A stretch of 64,000 nucleotides of DNA from Galbula dea (taxonomy: Eukaryota > Chordata > Aves > Piciformes > Galbulidae). The stretch spans positions 186,001 to 250,000 of the forward strand of contig VWZX01006702.1 of assembly GCA_013399015.1 (NCBI GenBank), in the 5' to 3' direction. Each line of letters starts with the position of its first letter. Position 1 is the stretch's first letter. A program made the translations under genes and the position numbers. The notes below the pieces were generated by a model. The model made no database searches and was not told where the DNA came from. It saw only the letters and a program-made list of their open reading frames with translations. Below, piece after piece: positions 62,801 through 64,000 of the stretch.

Positions 62801-63480
62801 TACTGGCCCTAATGGTGGGCATGGCTATAAAAGCAAGAGCACCATGACTATGCAGTAAAGTGAGATCCAAACTTCTCCATTTAAGCAGATGCCATGCTTC
62901 TGACTCACAGTTATGACTGCAGGCCATCCTTACACCTTTCATCCTTTTAAAGTTTAAAGACAGGGAAAGTGGATTCTAGGTTCAAATTCTTCTAAGATGA
63001 CAACTCAGGATTGATACATGTGAAAAAAAATGTAATGGTCTTTGAAGATGAGTTGTTAGGACTAAACTGATGAATCAAAACTGGAATATATGCCAAGTGA
63101 TAAAGCAGGAGGTCACTGTTAAGTGAAATTAGCACCTAGAGAAGTCAGTAGAGAGGCATGCCTCTCACACAAAAGCAAATAAGGTAGTTCCCACATGATG
63201 CCATGTGCAGACATCCCTTTATGCATCTGCTACCAAAAGCTGTGTTTGCTCACTTGATCATCCCAACACTTGTGAGACTTGTAAGAAGTGAAGGCTGTGC
63301 AGGCCAAGGGCAACCATAACCATGGGAATCATATCCAAGAGCCAACTTTTGCCACAACTGTCTAATATTTTAAGTAACAACTAGTAACCAAAAGCTGTTG
63401 GTGAAAACAGCTAGAATCCTACAAAGGGACTCCCATCTTTGATAAGAATCAGAGGTACAGTAAACCTTCAGAGCATAATT
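59881..63480. other. SAMM50-PARVB intergenic spacer
   Basis: About 3.6 kb between the SAMM50 3' end and the PARVB CpG-rich promoter. Reading frames here are short or lack family features. The longest (59825-60487, plus) starts in CpG-rich DNA and runs into ordinary AT-rich spacer with no recognisable domain. A short CAG run lies at 61170-61189. I see no other structure. Confidence 0.6.
61170..61189. repeat. Short CAG/CTG microsatellite
   Basis: Six consecutive CAG units in intergenic DNA upstream of PARVB. It is not inside any exon I can support. Confidence 0.8.
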
Positions 63481-63481
63481 C

Positions 63482-63487
63482 TTTAAT
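63482..63487 (-). terminator. Candidate SAMM50 polyadenylation signal (ATTAAA)
   Basis: ATTAAA on the minus strand, about 145 bases past the SAMM50 stop. A short 3' UTR is plausible for this gene, but no transcript evidence is available here. Confidence 0.4.
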
Positions 63488-63630
63488 GTAGTTTCTGGGG
63501 GAGTCTGAGCAGTAAATCCCTCAGCTGTGTGTCTGTATTCCATGAAAAACTTCAGAGCTTACTGAGCTCTATTATAGTCTGACTTCAATTGCAGAGCACA
63601 ATTTCAGCTGCTGATGGAAAAGGTTCTGCA

Positions 63631-63676
63631 TCATAGAAATCTGATTCCTGCTCCAAACTGAATACCATCACATATC
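63631..63676 (-). CDS. SAMM50: SAMM50, last coding exon (partial gene)
   Basis: This is the terminal coding exon of the sorting and assembly machinery protein SAM50. SAM50 is an Omp85-family beta-barrel that inserts beta-barrel proteins into the mitochondrial outer membrane. On the minus strand a strong pyrimidine-rich acceptor (TTTCTTTTCAG) is followed by one base completing an arginine codon. Then come 14 codons (ICDGIQFGAGIRFL) and TGA, which match the SAM50 C-terminus as I know it. QFGAGIRF fits the mitochondrial beta-signal pattern: polar, x, Gly, x, x, hydrophobic, x, hydrophobic. The upstream exons lie beyond the right edge; I see none in 63677-64000. The exon is short, but the C-terminus is distinctive and sits next to PARVB as in other vertebrates. 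Confidence 0.9.
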
Positions 63677-64000
63677 CTGAAAAGAAACAAAGAAACAACA
63701 TAAGTGACAGGCAAGTACTGATTAAATTGAATTCTCCCTAGCTCCAAATTCCCAAGGTTTTGAATTGTTGGGAAGTTGTAATTCCAATTTTAGCTGACAA
63801 AGGCTTTCTTAAAGAACTGCTTTTCCAATCTGTCATTCATATGGAGCATATAGCTTTGCAAAATCAAGTCCATAATTGAAAACTGCTATTATTCCTTCAC
63901 ATTTCACATGAATGAGAAGTAGAAACACAATCCTACTGCTGTACAATATACAGAGTCTCTCACAGAGCATTTCACACGCAAGAACAGGCTCCCTGCAGCT
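63677..64000 (-). other. SAMM50: SAMM50 last intron (partial)
   Basis: Intronic sequence upstream of the terminal SAMM50 exon. It holds the pyrimidine tract and acceptor. I see no further exon before the window ends. Confidence 0.7.

Noticed and set aside
1..64000. Search for tRNA, rRNA, CRISPR arrays, retroviral genes or an unknown gene cassette
   Set aside because: No cloverleaf, array, LTR pair or viral-type coding sequence was seen. The window is ordinary intron-rich vertebrate DNA.

Overview
The window is vertebrate and almost certainly avian nuclear DNA. Small exons are separated by compact introns, and 3'-terminal fragments of the bird retroposon CR1 occur at about ten places. Three genes can be recognised, all read from the minus strand, in the order SAMM50 (last exon only, right edge), PARVB (complete coding sequence) and PARVG (complete coding sequence). 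To my knowledge this is the same head-to-tail order as human chromosome 22q13.

Layout from right to left, which is the direction of transcription. At 63631-63676 lies the final coding exon of SAMM50, the mitochondrial outer-membrane beta-barrel assembly factor. About 4 kb of spacer follows, ending in a CpG-rich promoter region (about 58930-59880). PARVB (beta-parvin) runs from its ATG at 59506 to its stop at 22942. Thirteen coding exons total 1098 bp (365 aa), with a 14.8 kb first intron. About 6.8 kb of non-coding sequence then separates it from PARVG (gamma-parvin), which runs from its ATG at 16127 to its stop at 2860. Twelve coding exons total 969 bp (322 aa). The remaining 2.9 kb is PARVG 3' UTR and flank.

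Parvins are adaptors made of two calponin-homology (CH) domains. Together with integrin-linked kinase (ILK) and PINCH they link integrin adhesions to actin. The two parvin genes are tandem paralogues whose exons correspond one to one from PARVG exon 2 / PARVB exon 3 onward. Seven of these eleven exon pairs have identical lengths and all keep the same phase, including a microexon (20 bp in PARVB, 23 bp in PARVG) in the inter-CH linker. All exon limits come from reading splice sites, reading frame and family similarity by eye. UTR limits and transcription starts are not determined.

I found no convincing plus-strand gene, RNA gene, CRISPR, virus, intact transposon or unknown multi-gene system. 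The notable points are gene-structural: paired microexons, a NAGNAG acceptor, a poor 5' splice site in PARVG, a weak start context in PARVB with a better internal ATG, an N-containing tandem duplication in a PARVB intron, and a SAMM50 terminal exon that carries the beta-signal.
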